Source: Sphingobacterium sp. CZ-UAM
Lineage (GTDB): Bacteria > Bacteroidota > Bacteroidia > Sphingobacteriales > Sphingobacteriaceae
Assembly (NCBI RefSeq): GCF_002000245.1
Contig: NZ_MTCM01000001.1
Span: 1,550,001-1,614,000, forward strand
Length of the DNA stretch: 64,000 nt
Direction: 5' to 3'
Shown: piece after piece, positions 56,086 to 64,000 of the stretch
Position numbering within the stretch: position 1 is the first letter of the stretch
Layout of the letters: every line of letters begins with the position of its first letter
Program-made: the position numbers and the translations under genes
Notes under the pieces: model-generated
Told to the model about the DNA's origin: nothing
Databases searched by the model: none
What the model saw: the letters and a program-made list of their open reading frames with translations, nothing else

Positions 56086-57280
56086 CAGTAAAATAAAATC
56101 TCTCCACGAACAGGTTGCCGCTGATCTGATCGAAAGACTCAAAAAAGGCACCGCTCCCTGGCAAAAGCCATGGAACAGCGGTACCCCGGGTTTTGAATTT
56201 CCCTATAATGCAATTACCGGAAAGCGTTATAAAGGCATAAATACCTTCTCACTACTCGCTGCCGAAAGAGAAGACCCCAGATGGATGACGTTCAAACAGG
56301 CCGCCTCAAAAGAATGGCTGGTCCGAAAGGGCGAAAAAGCCCAACTGGTCCAATATGTAAAAACGCATAACCTCGTTAACCAGCTGGATGACAATGGGAA
56401 GAAAATACTGGATGCCAAAGGTAAACCGTTAAAAATAGCCGTTCCGCTTGAAAATGCAATCGTCACAGCGGCCTGGGTTTTTAATGCCGAGCAGATAGAC
56501 GGGATTCCACCGCTTGCAAAAAAGGAAAAACTTGATTCAGACTGGGATCCCGTCACTGGAGCTGAAGAACTCGTCGCAGCAACAGAAGCAAAGATTTTCC
56601 ATAGAATGGGAGATCGCGCATTCTATAATCTAGCGACTGACACGATCACCATGCCACTTAAGGAACAGTTTTCAGCTCCCGATCTTTACTATGGAACGCT
56701 GTTGCATGAGCTGGCACACTGGACAGGACACAATACCAGGCTCGACCGATCTTTATTTAACAGATTCGGCACTGAAGCGTATGCACGGGAGGAACTGCGG
56801 GCCGAAATCGCATCCATGCTGATCGGTCAGGAATTGAAAATCGGCCATGATCCGGGCCAACATGCCGCCTATGTGAAAAGCTGGATACAACTCCTCACCG
56901 ATCACCCATTTGAAATTCATGCAGCGGCGGCTGACGCTGAAAAAATATTAAAATACTTGTTGACTTTTAATAGAAAGCTTGAAATAAAACTGTCAAGTAC
57001 TCCTGAAAATAACCTCGGGGAAAGCAGTCCGCCAGCAAAAAAATCAGGGCTCTTTATTGGAGATCAGATACCCCACAATGATAATGTATATAAAGTAACG
57101 GGGCTGTTAAAAAAAGGCAGGTTTAGGATAGAAGAGTTAAATAATGGCAGATCATTTCCACTATCAAAAAGTGATGGTCTATATTTCTCTCTGATAAACT
57201 GCAAGCAGCAATTGGAACAGCAGAAATTAGATTTAAGCTTTTTAAAGGAAGAAACAATCCCATCCCTACAGAAAAGATAG
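56078..57280 (+). CDS. ardC: ArdC-type anti-restriction protein
   Basis: A 400-residue protein from the ATG at 56078; a longer frame upstream adds non-conserved residues. The N-terminal ArdC domain (about 1-150, with KGTAPWQKPWNSG, then NAITGKRYKGIN) binds single-stranded DNA. The central zincin-like domain carries HELAHWTGH with H210, E211 and H214 intact. A C-terminal ~100-residue extension is not assigned. ArdC-type proteins protect incoming element DNA from restriction in the recipient. It lies in the late part of the transfer operon. Confidence 0.9.
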   Translation: MANSKIKSLHEQVAADLIERLKKGTAPWQKPWNSGTPGFEFPYNAITGKRYKGINTFSLLAAEREDPRWMTFKQAASKEWLVRKGEKAQLVQYVKTHNLVNQLDDNGKKILDAKGKPLKIAVPLENAIVTAAWVFNAEQIDGIPPLAKKEKLDSDWDPVTGAEELVAATEAKIFHRMGDRAFYNLATDTITMPLKEQFSAPDLYYGTLLHELAHWTGHNTRLDRSLFNRFGTEAYAREELRAEIASMLIGQELKIGHDPGQHAAYVKSWIQLLTDHPFEIHAAAADAEKILKYLLTFNRKLEIKLSSTPENNLGESSPPAKKSGLFIGDQIPHNDNVYKVTGLLKKGRFRIEELNNGRSFPLSKSDGLYFSLINCKQQLEQQKLDLSFLKEETIPSLQKR

Positions 57281-57349
57281 TTTGCCCGAGGTCCCAGAAA
57301 CAGATTAAGGACAGCTCATGATCCGAACTGCAATTTAAATTCCACTACT

Positions 57350-57871
57350 ATGAAACCAACCCAATCATCCCTGTTTGATAAGTCCAGGCTCTACTATCAT
57401 GGCACAGAGGCATCCTTTGAAAAATTCGAAGATATATTTAAGGGCAGCAATACGGGATGGGACAATACTAAACATGGTTTTTTCTTCGCTGACAAAAAAG
57501 AAAATGCATTGCTTTTTGGCGATATACTCATCACCGCATACCTCGATATTAAAAAGCCCATTGACTTTCGGCTCCATCAGATATTCTCGTTAGAAAATCA
57601 GGCTTCTCTGATCTGGGAAATCCTATCAGGAAAACAGCTCGAAGCGAAAAAAGCACTCGGGAAACTCAATAAGGAAATAGGACTTGGAGAAGTTGAAGAA
57701 ATGTATGAAAGTCTGGATACCGAAGATTTCCATCTCCTACTGGAACAAGCCGGGTACGATGCCATCATATCAAGTTTGGGAAATGACCAGCCCGAATTCG
57801 TTGTATTTCATACCGCACAGATTGAGATTACTTCAATAGAAAGGCAGGATTTTATTGGCCGCTCACGATAA
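57350..57871 (+). CDS. ART-PolyVal-like ADP-ribosyltransferase
   Basis: A 173-residue protein. YYHGTEASFEKF (H17) near the N-terminus, GFFFADKKENALLFG, and PEFVVFHTAQIE toward the C-terminus match the pattern of ADP-ribosyltransferase domains found in polyvalent proteins of mobile elements. The usual second-strand Tyr is replaced by Phe in FFFAD, so activity is uncertain. It ends in FIGRSR. Such proteins are thought to modify recipient proteins when delivered with the DNA. Confidence 0.65.
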   Translation: MKPTQSSLFDKSRLYYHGTEASFEKFEDIFKGSNTGWDNTKHGFFFADKKENALLFGDILITAYLDIKKPIDFRLHQIFSLENQASLIWEILSGKQLEAKKALGKLNKEIGLGEVEEMYESLDTEDFHLLLEQAGYDAIISSLGNDQPEFVVFHTAQIEITSIERQDFIGRSR

Positions 57872-57894
57872 AAATTTTATTTGAATCGATTAAC

Positions 57895-58542
57895 ATGAAA
57901 ATAGAACTAAAAACAATTCAGCATAGTCCTCAGCTTAGTGAAGAGACCCATGCCTTCACTGCCAATCTGCACATAAACGGAAAACATGCCGGCTACGCAA
58001 AAAATAATGGCCGTGGTGGAGCTACATATTACCTTCCTAAAGATCAGGAGGGAAAAGTTCTTATACGGGAAGCAGAAAAATATTGCGAAGGATTACCACC
58101 TTCGGATCATACCAAGAATAATTCATTGGGCGGCCTTTCACACGATATGGATCTCGAACAATATATTGATGATCTGCTCAATAAACACATTGAAAAAAAG
58201 GAAATAGCAAAATTCAATGCAAAGATGAACAAAGTTATGCTAAAGGGAATTGTATATGGCATTCCAGATAAATCCTATAGCGGTTTTGTATATATAATGC
58301 CAATGATTAAACTTCTTGCCCACCCAAATGGGCCTGAAATTGTACTGAGAGATCTTACCGAAAAAGTCCTCCCTTCATTAAAACAGGGACAGAAACTTCT
58401 CAACACCAATATTCCGGAAAGCATTATAAAGGCAGCAGGTTTTAGGGAAGGTCAATATGTGACACCAACAGTTCGAAATATTCGCTATGGCACTATCCCA
58501 TATATAGAGGATGATAAAAACAACAGGGGCAGATCAAGATAA
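57895..58542 (+). CDS. Hypothetical mobile-element protein ending in GRSR
   Basis: A 215-residue protein. The N-terminal part (SEETHAFTANLHINGKHAGY, then NGRGGATYYLP) resembles a small domain seen in phage and ICE proteins, but I cannot name it. The C-terminus is NNRGRSR. It follows the ART-like gene by 23 bases in the same orientation and is the last gene of the transfer block. Confidence 0.6.
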   Translation: MKIELKTIQHSPQLSEETHAFTANLHINGKHAGYAKNNGRGGATYYLPKDQEGKVLIREAEKYCEGLPPSDHTKNNSLGGLSHDMDLEQYIDDLLNKHIEKKEIAKFNAKMNKVMLKGIVYGIPDKSYSGFVYIMPMIKLLAHPNGPEIVLRDLTEKVLPSLKQGQKLLNTNIPESIIKAAGFREGQYVTPTVRNIRYGTIPYIEDDKNNRGRSR

Positions 58543-58708
58543 AAAGTTTGGTTATTAACACCGATTAGTGTTTTTAAAAGATCGTTTTTTATAATTAAAT
58601 GAAAGACATAATATCTGTTTTTTGTCTGACAACTCAGCCATTCAACGATAAGTTATTTTTCTTTTTAAATTCCCGATGATATTTGCCGATAATCTTGATA
58701 AATACGAA

Positions 58709-58969
58709 TTACAGACGGTATCGTAAGGAAATTGACCTTCCAATATCGTTAGCAAAATCACTGTCATTCTCCGAATTTTCAAAATGCCATCTTTCCTTAA
58801 TTTTAATGAGTTTTTGCACCATTCCATCAAGGAGAATAGATATTTCCGTCATTCCTTTATATAACTCCCTATCCAAAATCCTTATTTGGAAATCCTGCCC
58901 CTTAAAAGTAATTCTGATGGATTGCCGAGGTATATTATTTTGTGCTAATGTATCAATTGTCTCTTCCAT
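58709..58969 (-). CDS. Small hypothetical protein
   Basis: An 86-residue protein on the minus strand (MEETIDTLAQNNIPRQSIRI at the start, RSISLRYRL at the end) with a natural amino-acid composition, including SILLDGMVQKLIKIKERW. The competing plus-strand frame reads like a shadow. No family is recognised. It lies alone between the transfer block and the next small gene. Confidence 0.6.
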   Translation of the reverse strand: MEETIDTLAQNNIPRQSIRITFKGQDFQIRILDRELYKGMTEISILLDGMVQKLIKIKERWHFENSENDSDFANDIGRSISLRYRL

Positions 58970-59152
58970 ATTTGCACTGTAAATTTAATAAAATGGCTCA
59001 AAATTAAATGTTAAAAATAGATAAACATGGCATACACAGAATATTATTTATTAATCCAAAAATGTATAATTTAGAACAAGCTAAAGATAAGGAGCCTACG
59101 TTTAATGAAAAATAAAATATAATTCGCTTGCACACAAAACCCTATAAATATT

Positions 59153-59446
59153 ATGGATAATAATATGCTGATAGAAATGGCTAGGTTCATTAGCATGCAA
59201 CAAGCAGAAATAGACCGTTTAAAAACGATGCTGCCCTCCAATAAAAAAAGTAAGAAAAAACTTGACGTCGAAACAAAAATGAGAAGGTTATCTCTCATCA
59301 CAAAGATGTACCGAAAGCAATGGGAGACAACATTGTTTGAAAATGCAGATCAGATAACCTGGTTGAATCAACAGTTATTGGCTACAGAGCTACCACCATT
59401 TAAACCCGATTTTGAAATTGCACAGATATTAAAAGCTTTTAGATAG
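59153..59446 (+). CDS. Small hypothetical protein
   Basis: A 97-residue hydrophilic, helical protein (MARFISMQQAEIDRLKTML, then ITKMYRKQWETTLFENADQI). It may be a DNA-binding or adaptor protein of the element. It is followed by an AT-rich repeat zone and dprA. Confidence 0.55.
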   Translation: MDNNMLIEMARFISMQQAEIDRLKTMLPSNKKSKKKLDVETKMRRLSLITKMYRKQWETTLFENADQITWLNQQLLATELPPFKPDFEIAQILKAFR

Positions 59447-59529
59447 TCACCTTTCTATTAAATGGTAACCACTCGAGGGCTATGGCGCATATATCATTTT
59501 TTTATAGCTGATATAAAATTATAGAATTC

Positions 59530-59607
59530 TATAATGCTATATTGTTATAATGATATAATGCTATATTGTTATAATGATATATTGTTATAATGATATATTG
59601 TTATAAT
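59530..59607. repeat. AT-rich tandem repeats before dprA
   Basis: The 16-base unit TATATTGTTATAATGA occurs at 59538-59553, 59562-59577 and 59578-59593, with a fourth partial copy at 59594-59607. The first two are separated by TATAATGC. The region ends 39 bases before the dprA ATG and may act as a promoter or binding region. Confidence 0.75.
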
Positions 59608-59646
59608 TTTGTATATTTAAGAATAAGATCAATCACAAAATATTAT

Positions 59647-60525
59647 ATGCTTTCAAGTAGTCCTATTATCAGCCCAATCGAAGAAATTGCTGCCTATGAA
59701 ACCCTCTGGGAAAATCAAAAGGCATCTTTTAAATCCATTGCAGAGATTTTCAGGAGTAATCCTGGAAGTAAACCAACGGATTTTGTAAATAAAAATAAAT
59801 TTGAACATAATCTCAATGAGATTATATCCATCATCCATAACCTCAGGGAGGAAAATAAATTCCGCCCAAACCTGTTGATCAATGGCAGTGTTAATTATCC
59901 AGAGAAGTTAAGGGATGCGCGTGAACCTGTCGAGTTACTATATTACACAGGAAATCTCGATCTGATTTATGGCAGGTCTGTTGCGATTGTAGGAACACGT
60001 AATCCTAGCCCTGAAGGAATTGCCCGAGCAGAACGGATGACCAAATTACTCGTTGAAAATGGTTTTACCATTGCTTCAGGGCTAGCTGCGGGAATCGATA
60101 CGATCGCACATACTACGGCCATCAAAAATAATGGAAATACCATTGCTGTTATTGGAACTCCGCTTAATACCGTATATCCTAAAGAAAATTTCAAACTTCA
60201 GCAATTTATTGCCCACAATCATTTATTGATTACACAAGTCCCATTTATTAAATATAAAAAACAGGATTACAGGTCCAATAGGTTATTTTTCCCTGAACGA
60301 AACAAGACCATGTCCGCTATTACAGAAGCAACAATAATTATTGAAGCAGGAGAAACTTCAGGCACCCTAGTACAAGCAAGAGCGGCGCTTCAACAGGGGC
60401 GAAAGTTGTTTATCCTAAATAGTTGCTTCGAAAATAAAAATATTACATGGCCTTCTTATTATGAAAAAAAGGGTGCAATACGAGTCCGTAATTTTGAAGA
60501 TGTCTTATCAAATCTCAGTAAATGA
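59647..60525 (+). CDS. DprA/Smf-family protein (element-borne)
   Basis: A 292-residue DprA-type Rossmann protein from the ATG at 59647. The core has SVAIVGTRNPSPEG, ASGLAAGIDTIAHTTA and FFPERNKTMSAIT, all normal for the DprA nucleotide/DNA-binding fold. It lacks the C-terminal winged-helix domain present in many housekeeping DprA proteins. The next gene, a phosphoribosyltransferase, overlaps by four bases, so the two are translated together. This is likely not the host competence DprA. Confidence 0.88.
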   Translation: MLSSSPIISPIEEIAAYETLWENQKASFKSIAEIFRSNPGSKPTDFVNKNKFEHNLNEIISIIHNLREENKFRPNLLINGSVNYPEKLRDAREPVELLYYTGNLDLIYGRSVAIVGTRNPSPEGIARAERMTKLLVENGFTIASGLAAGIDTIAHTTAIKNNGNTIAVIGTPLNTVYPKENFKLQQFIAHNHLLITQVPFIKYKKQDYRSNRLFFPERNKTMSAITEATIIIEAGETSGTLVQARAALQQGRKLFILNSCFENKNITWPSYYEKKGAIRVRNFEDVLSNLSK

Positions 60526-61193
60526 TGTTTTTTCGCAAAATAGATGAATTGACCCGAGGCGATCATTCATTTATTGGCATCGATAGCGATTGTTACTATT
60601 TTGCAGAGTATCCATCTGGCGATAATCCCGAGAACAAACAAAACCCAATTTATTCGCTGATTCACAATATAAAAAAGCCAATGAATCGGCAACATTTACC
60701 AGAATGGAGATATAAATTGAGAGGAATTAACACTTGTAGCGAAACTTTAAGAAATCTTTTCACCCAAACGGGAGATATTGCTGATATTACTCTTGTACCC
60801 ATCCCACCCTCAAAAATAAAAGAGAATCCCGCCTACGACCCTAGAATGCTACAGATTCTGGAAGGTATTACACCTTATTTCCCGAACTGCGACATACGAG
60901 AATTACTATCTTGCACAGCCGATATGATCAGCTCACATGAATCTCCTACCCGCCCCACTATTGATGAGATCGCAGGCAACTACAGGATTGATGACACGCT
61001 CATTGCCGGATGCCGGCCGAGGATTATTTTGGTAGATGATGTACTGACCACAGGCGCTCACTTCTGTGCTGCTAAAAGGAAAATTTTAGAGCGCATACCG
61101 GCTGCTGTAATAGCTGGATATTTTATTGCAAGAAGAGTTCCTCCTCAAAATAAAGATTTCTTAATTGAGGATTTTCTGGATTGGTTAAAATAG
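60522..61193 (+). CDS. Phosphoribosyltransferase-domain protein
   Basis: A 223-residue protein with a type I phosphoribosyltransferase PRPP loop: PRIILVDDVLTTGAHFCAAK near residues 165-184. The upstream part (ITLVPIPPSKIKENPAYDPR) fits the first strand of the fold, as in ComF-like proteins. The acceptor substrate is unknown. It starts within the dprA stop (ATGA), so the pair forms one operon. Confidence 0.85.
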   Translation: MMFFRKIDELTRGDHSFIGIDSDCYYFAEYPSGDNPENKQNPIYSLIHNIKKPMNRQHLPEWRYKLRGINTCSETLRNLFTQTGDIADITLVPIPPSKIKENPAYDPRMLQILEGITPYFPNCDIRELLSCTADMISSHESPTRPTIDEIAGNYRIDDTLIAGCRPRIILVDDVLTTGAHFCAAKRKILERIPAAVIAGYFIARRVPPQNKDFLIEDFLDWLK

Positions 61194-61460
61194 GTTGCAT
61201 GGATAAAAAAATCTATTTTTTACAGTTCTAAAATCAGGATCTAACTTCCTGCGCATCTTAAAAGCGAATGTTCAAGCCATATTCTTAAGCTCTGTTATTT
61301 TTATTTTAATAATTGTTATAACTTATTTTCAAAGAGCTGCGCAGATGTTACAACGCCAATAAATAACTAATTATTCAATACCAAATTATGAACGGCAATT
61401 AAAAAATAAAGTTTTATAAAACTAGAAAAGGAAGTTTTTTTTCGGAATTATTCTTTCTGT

Positions 61461-61520
61461 TCAACGCAAATTAAATTAGCTTCAAACATGATTTTAATAG
61501 CCATTAAACAACAATAAAAA
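61461..61520. repeat. 3' trailer repeat, copy 1
   Basis: This 60-base stretch (TCAACGCAAATTAAATTAGC onward) is about 80% identical to 63741-63801. Both copies lie just beyond the 3' end of a minus-strand gene. The remaining 61,194-61,642 sequence shows no gene. Confidence 0.6.
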
Positions 61521-61541
61521 AAGGGACATTTGCCCCTTTTT
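61518..61541. terminator. Bidirectional terminator
   Basis: AAAAAGGG (61518-61525) pairs with CCCTTTTT (61534-61541), with A- and T-runs on either side. It separates the dprA operon from the convergent lipoprotein genes. Confidence 0.75.
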
Positions 61542-61642
61542 CATGTAACTAGTACTTCTAAACAACTCTAAATCTCACCTCAAAACATCCCCCTCACTTG
61601 AAACTTGGAGGGTTTCGAGAATGGAGGATTAATTCTGGCTAT

Positions 61643-62176
61643 TTAATTGTGTTTTTGACTTGCTCTTTCAACTTCCTTTCTCAATTTTTTCTGATCCTCT
61701 TTTGGACCTGTTTCATTTATATAAGCAGGTTGCCTTGGTAATTTTATGTCAAGATAATAATCCTTAAAATTTGCATCTATTCTCACTTCATCAATTGTCA
61801 AATTTGATCCAAATCTCTCTATAATAACTTTACCAAAAAAACCATCTGATGAAATCTTTTGAAAAAACTCACCTTTTTTGTCTGTAATAAGGGAAGCTAT
61901 GGTATCCTTATTATTTTTTATAAAAAAGACTTTTGCGTGAGGCACTGTTTCATTATTATAGCATAATCTTACTTTTCCATGTATCAATGGAGCAACCTCA
62001 CTTTCTGTATATCCTTTGCCCCGCTGATTAAAACTACTGCAATTGTATCGATCTATTTCAGCAAAGTCATCAAGATTCTTTTGCGTTGAGCAACTTATCA
62101 ACGTTAAAAATAAAAGAAGTTTAGCACCCCAAGCGAACTCCTTTTTGTGTAACACCTTTATCTTTTCTAGTATCAT
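61643..62176 (-). CDS. Small lipoprotein
   Basis: A 177-residue exported protein with a lipoprotein signal and Cys29 (LLLFLTLISC). The middle (GKVRLCYNNETVPHAKVFFI, then DKKGEFFQKISSDG) resembles a carboxypeptidase-regulatory-like beta-sandwich. Its start overlaps the upstream gene by 56 bases, more than usual, so an internal non-ATG start is possible. It probably partners the zincin lipoprotein encoded before it. Confidence 0.65.
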   Translation of the reverse strand: MILEKIKVLHKKEFAWGAKLLLFLTLISCSTQKNLDDFAEIDRYNCSSFNQRGKGYTESEVAPLIHGKVRLCYNNETVPHAKVFFIKNNKDTIASLITDKKGEFFQKISSDGFFGKVIIERFGSNLTIDEVRIDANFKDYYLDIKLPRQPAYINETGPKEDQKKLRKEVERASQKHN

Positions 62177-63545
62177 ATTGTTCTGCCATTATTCTATCTG
62201 TAATTCTATATTTATCTGTATTTGAAAGGCTTTTAAACGCATCTGTGTCTAACAGTCCCTTCCAAGCTATATCGTCATATATTTGCTTGTCTAAATTATA
62301 CCCCTTTAGCTCTCCATAATTTTTAATGGAGCCAGCTAGATCTTTAATAAAATCTTTAGCAATTGTCTCATGTTGAACTCCATTTGAAAATGCTTTTTTC
62401 TTTGTGTATTTTTCAAATAATTGGGGATATGTCATTGTTGCTGCCGTTGGATCATCGTAAAAAAAAGCGGTAAGGTAAGCATGAATAGACTCATGCAGCA
62501 TGGTTGTGCCGATTGCTAGATCTGAAACATTCGCTATAACCAATGGATTGGTATTGAAAGCTATAATTATTTCGCCTGTATTATTATCTCGATTTGTACC
62601 AGCAACTTGCATTGGATCGCTAAAATTTTCAGTAACGAATTTAAGCTTATATCCTGGGACTTCCCCTGCAAATTTTTTGATCATATCAGCGACAGAGTTT
62701 CCATCAAGCATTTTAAGTGTATCCAATACTCCTTTCATACAGTCTGGAAGTTTCGTATCATCGATCTTGGCATTGAAGTCCGCAATATCGCTCTCACCTG
62801 ATCCGCTACCGCCTCCATCAGGGGCATCGTCAACCCAGACGTTATAACATGTAGTTACTTCATTGGAATCGATCATTTCCCAAAGAGGGCCACAATATGT
62901 CGGGTATGTACAATCCATGCTGCGAACCACAAGGATTTGTCCGGTACAGCCATAGTCTGATAGTTGAAATGAACAGTCTTTAATCTCAGTTCTGCAATTC
63001 TGTTCCCAGCCCATTTTGGTTGATGATGTCCCTTTCTTTTTTACACTAACAGATCCATCAAAATACGGGGATCCATTTTTATAATTAATCAGATTTGACG
63101 ACCCATCTTTCAGATTTGTGAATAACATCTTTCCCGTGAACGTCCAAATATCCACAATTTCTTCTTTGCTTTTTCCATAATAGATTCCTGTATAAAATTC
63201 AGCACCATTTTTTACAAGTAGATAGGTCTTAGCACCTCTTTCCTCACTTTTCTGGTTTTTATCACTTTTTATGGAGGGATGTAATGGAATGAATAAATAT
63301 TCAACGGAATCGTTTGTTTTCTTGAGGGTTGCTTCATCCCATAAAGGCTCCCATTGTACTGGCAGGTTATCTTTCGGATTGATTTTACTGAATACTTTTT
63401 GTTTGTAATATAATTCCTTGACATCCTCTAGGGAGGTTTTCTTAAGATTTTCCAGTAGCTGGGATCGGTCTTTCTGACAACTTGTTGCAATTAAGAACAG
63501 AATAAGAATACATGTAATGTTCCTTGTAAAAAAACAGCTTTTCAT
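62121..63545 (-). CDS. Lipoprotein with zincin (HExxH) motif
   Basis: An exported protein of about 474 residues (start chosen at the ATG at 63545, just before the signal; ATGs at 63566 and 63554 are alternatives). The lipoprotein signal ends at LIATSC. The central part is Cys-rich (DCTYPTYCGPLWEM), a GGGSGSG linker follows, and the C-terminal domain carries MLHESIHAYLTAFF, an HExxH zinc-binding motif. It could be a surface metallopeptidase or a polymorphic-toxin-like enzyme. It is the first gene of a two-lipoprotein unit. Confidence 0.7.
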   Translation of the reverse strand: MKSCFFTRNITCILILFLIATSCQKDRSQLLENLKKTSLEDVKELYYKQKVFSKINPKDNLPVQWEPLWDEATLKKTNDSVEYLFIPLHPSIKSDKNQKSEERGAKTYLLVKNGAEFYTGIYYGKSKEEIVDIWTFTGKMLFTNLKDGSSNLINYKNGSPYFDGSVSVKKKGTSSTKMGWEQNCRTEIKDCSFQLSDYGCTGQILVVRSMDCTYPTYCGPLWEMIDSNEVTTCYNVWVDDAPDGGGSGSGESDIADFNAKIDDTKLPDCMKGVLDTLKMLDGNSVADMIKKFAGEVPGYKLKFVTENFSDPMQVAGTNRDNNTGEIIIAFNTNPLVIANVSDLAIGTTMLHESIHAYLTAFFYDDPTAATMTYPQLFEKYTKKKAFSNGVQHETIAKDFIKDLAGSIKNYGELKGYNLDKQIYDDIAWKGLLDTDAFKSLSNTDKYRITDRIMAEQYDTRKDKGVTQKGVRLGC

Positions 63546-63740
63546 TACTTCCATATTACTTTTCATTTAAAAATTGACTACTGTTAAGCTAAAAATATTT
63601 TCTTTACTTCTTTTGCGGGTTCTAAAAAACTACACATTTGTGTAGAACTCTATAACTTCTTTAAGTGTCACATTTACAATTGTATACCCATCTATAACTT
63701 ACACACCTTATGAAACAGTTTAAAGAATTTTTCATTTTAT

Positions 63741-63801
63741 TCAACGACAATTAAATAGGCTTTAAATATGATTTTAATAGCTATTAAATGACAAATAAAA
63801 A
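63741..63801. repeat. 3' trailer repeat, copy 2
   Basis: About 80% identical to 61461-61520, again just past the end of a minus-strand gene. The two copies flank the lipoprotein pair. A weak hairpin with a minus-strand T-run (63803-63817) follows the neighbouring gene. Confidence 0.6.
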
Positions 63802-63844
63802 CGAGCCCTTAAAGCTCTTTAAATAACATGGAAATAATCATTGA

Positions 63845-64000
63845 TTAGCTAATCAATCCAAGATATTTTTCAAATAGAACAGGTTGAAAACCTTTTCCAA
63901 ACCTCGTTGAATACAATTTTTCAAACTCATAAACTGTGGTACATTCTTTCATTACAGTGACCGCGTCATCAATAAATTTTTCTAGCATTAAAATCCCATC
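63845..64000 (-). CDS. Hypothetical protein, C-terminal part (runs off the window)
   Basis: Fifty-one codons are open from the window edge to a TAA at 63847-63845, including LEKFIDDAVTVMKECTTVYE and ending LFEKYLGLIS. The frame extends beyond 64,000. No domain is recognised from this fragment; it looks helical and cytoplasmic. Confidence 0.55.
   Translation of the reverse strand, partial: DGILMLEKFIDDAVTVMKECTTVYEFEKLYSTRFGKGFQPVLFEKYLGLIS

Larger units (their letters stand above)
13617..64000. mobile_element. Integrative conjugative element, left part (right end not in window)
   Basis: A tyrosine recombinase gene begins about 105 bases after a tRNA 3' end, and the downstream region holds RteC, a relaxase, MobC-like protein, coupling protein, a Bacteroidota-type Tra gene series and anti-restriction genes. 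These are the parts of a CTnDOT-like ICE. The exact attL core cannot be fixed because I saw no second copy of the tRNA-Ser 3' end in the window, so attR is either beyond 64,000 or altered. Whether 13.6-33 kb and 33-64 kb are one element or two joined elements is open. Confidence 0.7.

Noticed and set aside
58683..58982. Plus-strand frame opposite the 86-residue gene
   Set aside because: The minus-strand product has the more natural composition; the plus frame looks like its shadow.
59530..59607. CRISPR array
   Set aside because: Units are 16 bases, AT-only in character and mostly without spacers, and there are no cas genes.
13590..64000. Second copy of the tRNA-Ser 3' end (attR)
   Set aside because: I found no matching copy by eye; the T-arm fragment at 33,007 differs outside the conserved loop.

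Overview
The window comes from a Bacteroidota genome, most likely the family Sphingobacteriaceae (Sphingobacterium-like). This rests on a SusC/SusD pair, RteC, DUF4133/DUF4134-type conjugation proteins, promoters of the TAnnTTTG type, weak Shine-Dalgarno sites and moderate-to-low GC. No database search was possible; family names come from recognised motifs and gene order.

Bases 1-13,620 are ordinary chromosome: a class of polyphosphate kinase (ppk2), ATP-type PEP carboxykinase (pckA), an MBL-fold hydrolase, an outer-membrane beta-barrel protein, two adjacent non-homologous-type aconitases (acnB then a mitochondrial-type aconitase), ribulose-phosphate 3-epimerase (rpe), a 7TM-HD phosphohydrolase, and tRNA-Ser(GCU).

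An integrative conjugative element (ICE) appears to start at the 3' end of that tRNA. A tyrosine recombinase with a non-canonical active site (13,722-14,927) lies directly beside it. From 15 to 33 kb is an accessory zone. It holds two gene remnants, a TPR/LuxR-like membrane regulator, an AraC regulator, a structured leader with an H-type pseudoknot before a small secreted protein, and a SusD/SusC/TlpA operon. It also holds a regulatory block (HTH repressor-like protein, membrane LuxR protein, RteC) sharing an ATTACGTA operator-like motif, a gene broken by one amber codon, and an MFS transporter. A degenerate tRNA 3'-end fragment at 33.0 kb may mark an older element junction.

From 33.7 to 58.5 kb is the conjugation module: primase-like protein, repeat region and candidate oriT, MobC-like protein, a cytosine methyltransferase (with a long overlapping frame that looks protein-like), relaxase, ParA-like ATPase, the Tra proteins E-F-G-(three I-position paralogues)-J-K-L-M-N, coupling protein and M23 peptidase. 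These are followed by a set of small anti-restriction/polyvalent-type genes (DUF4099-like, toprim-like, ArdC, ART-PolyVal-like), several sharing a basic GR/GRSR C-terminus.

The right end (59.5-64 kb) carries AT-rich tandem repeats, a coupled DprA + phosphoribosyltransferase gene pair that is the best candidate for a little-studied conflict/defence system, and a lipoprotein pair with a zincin motif flanked by repeated 3' trailer sequences. The right end of the element was not found inside the window.
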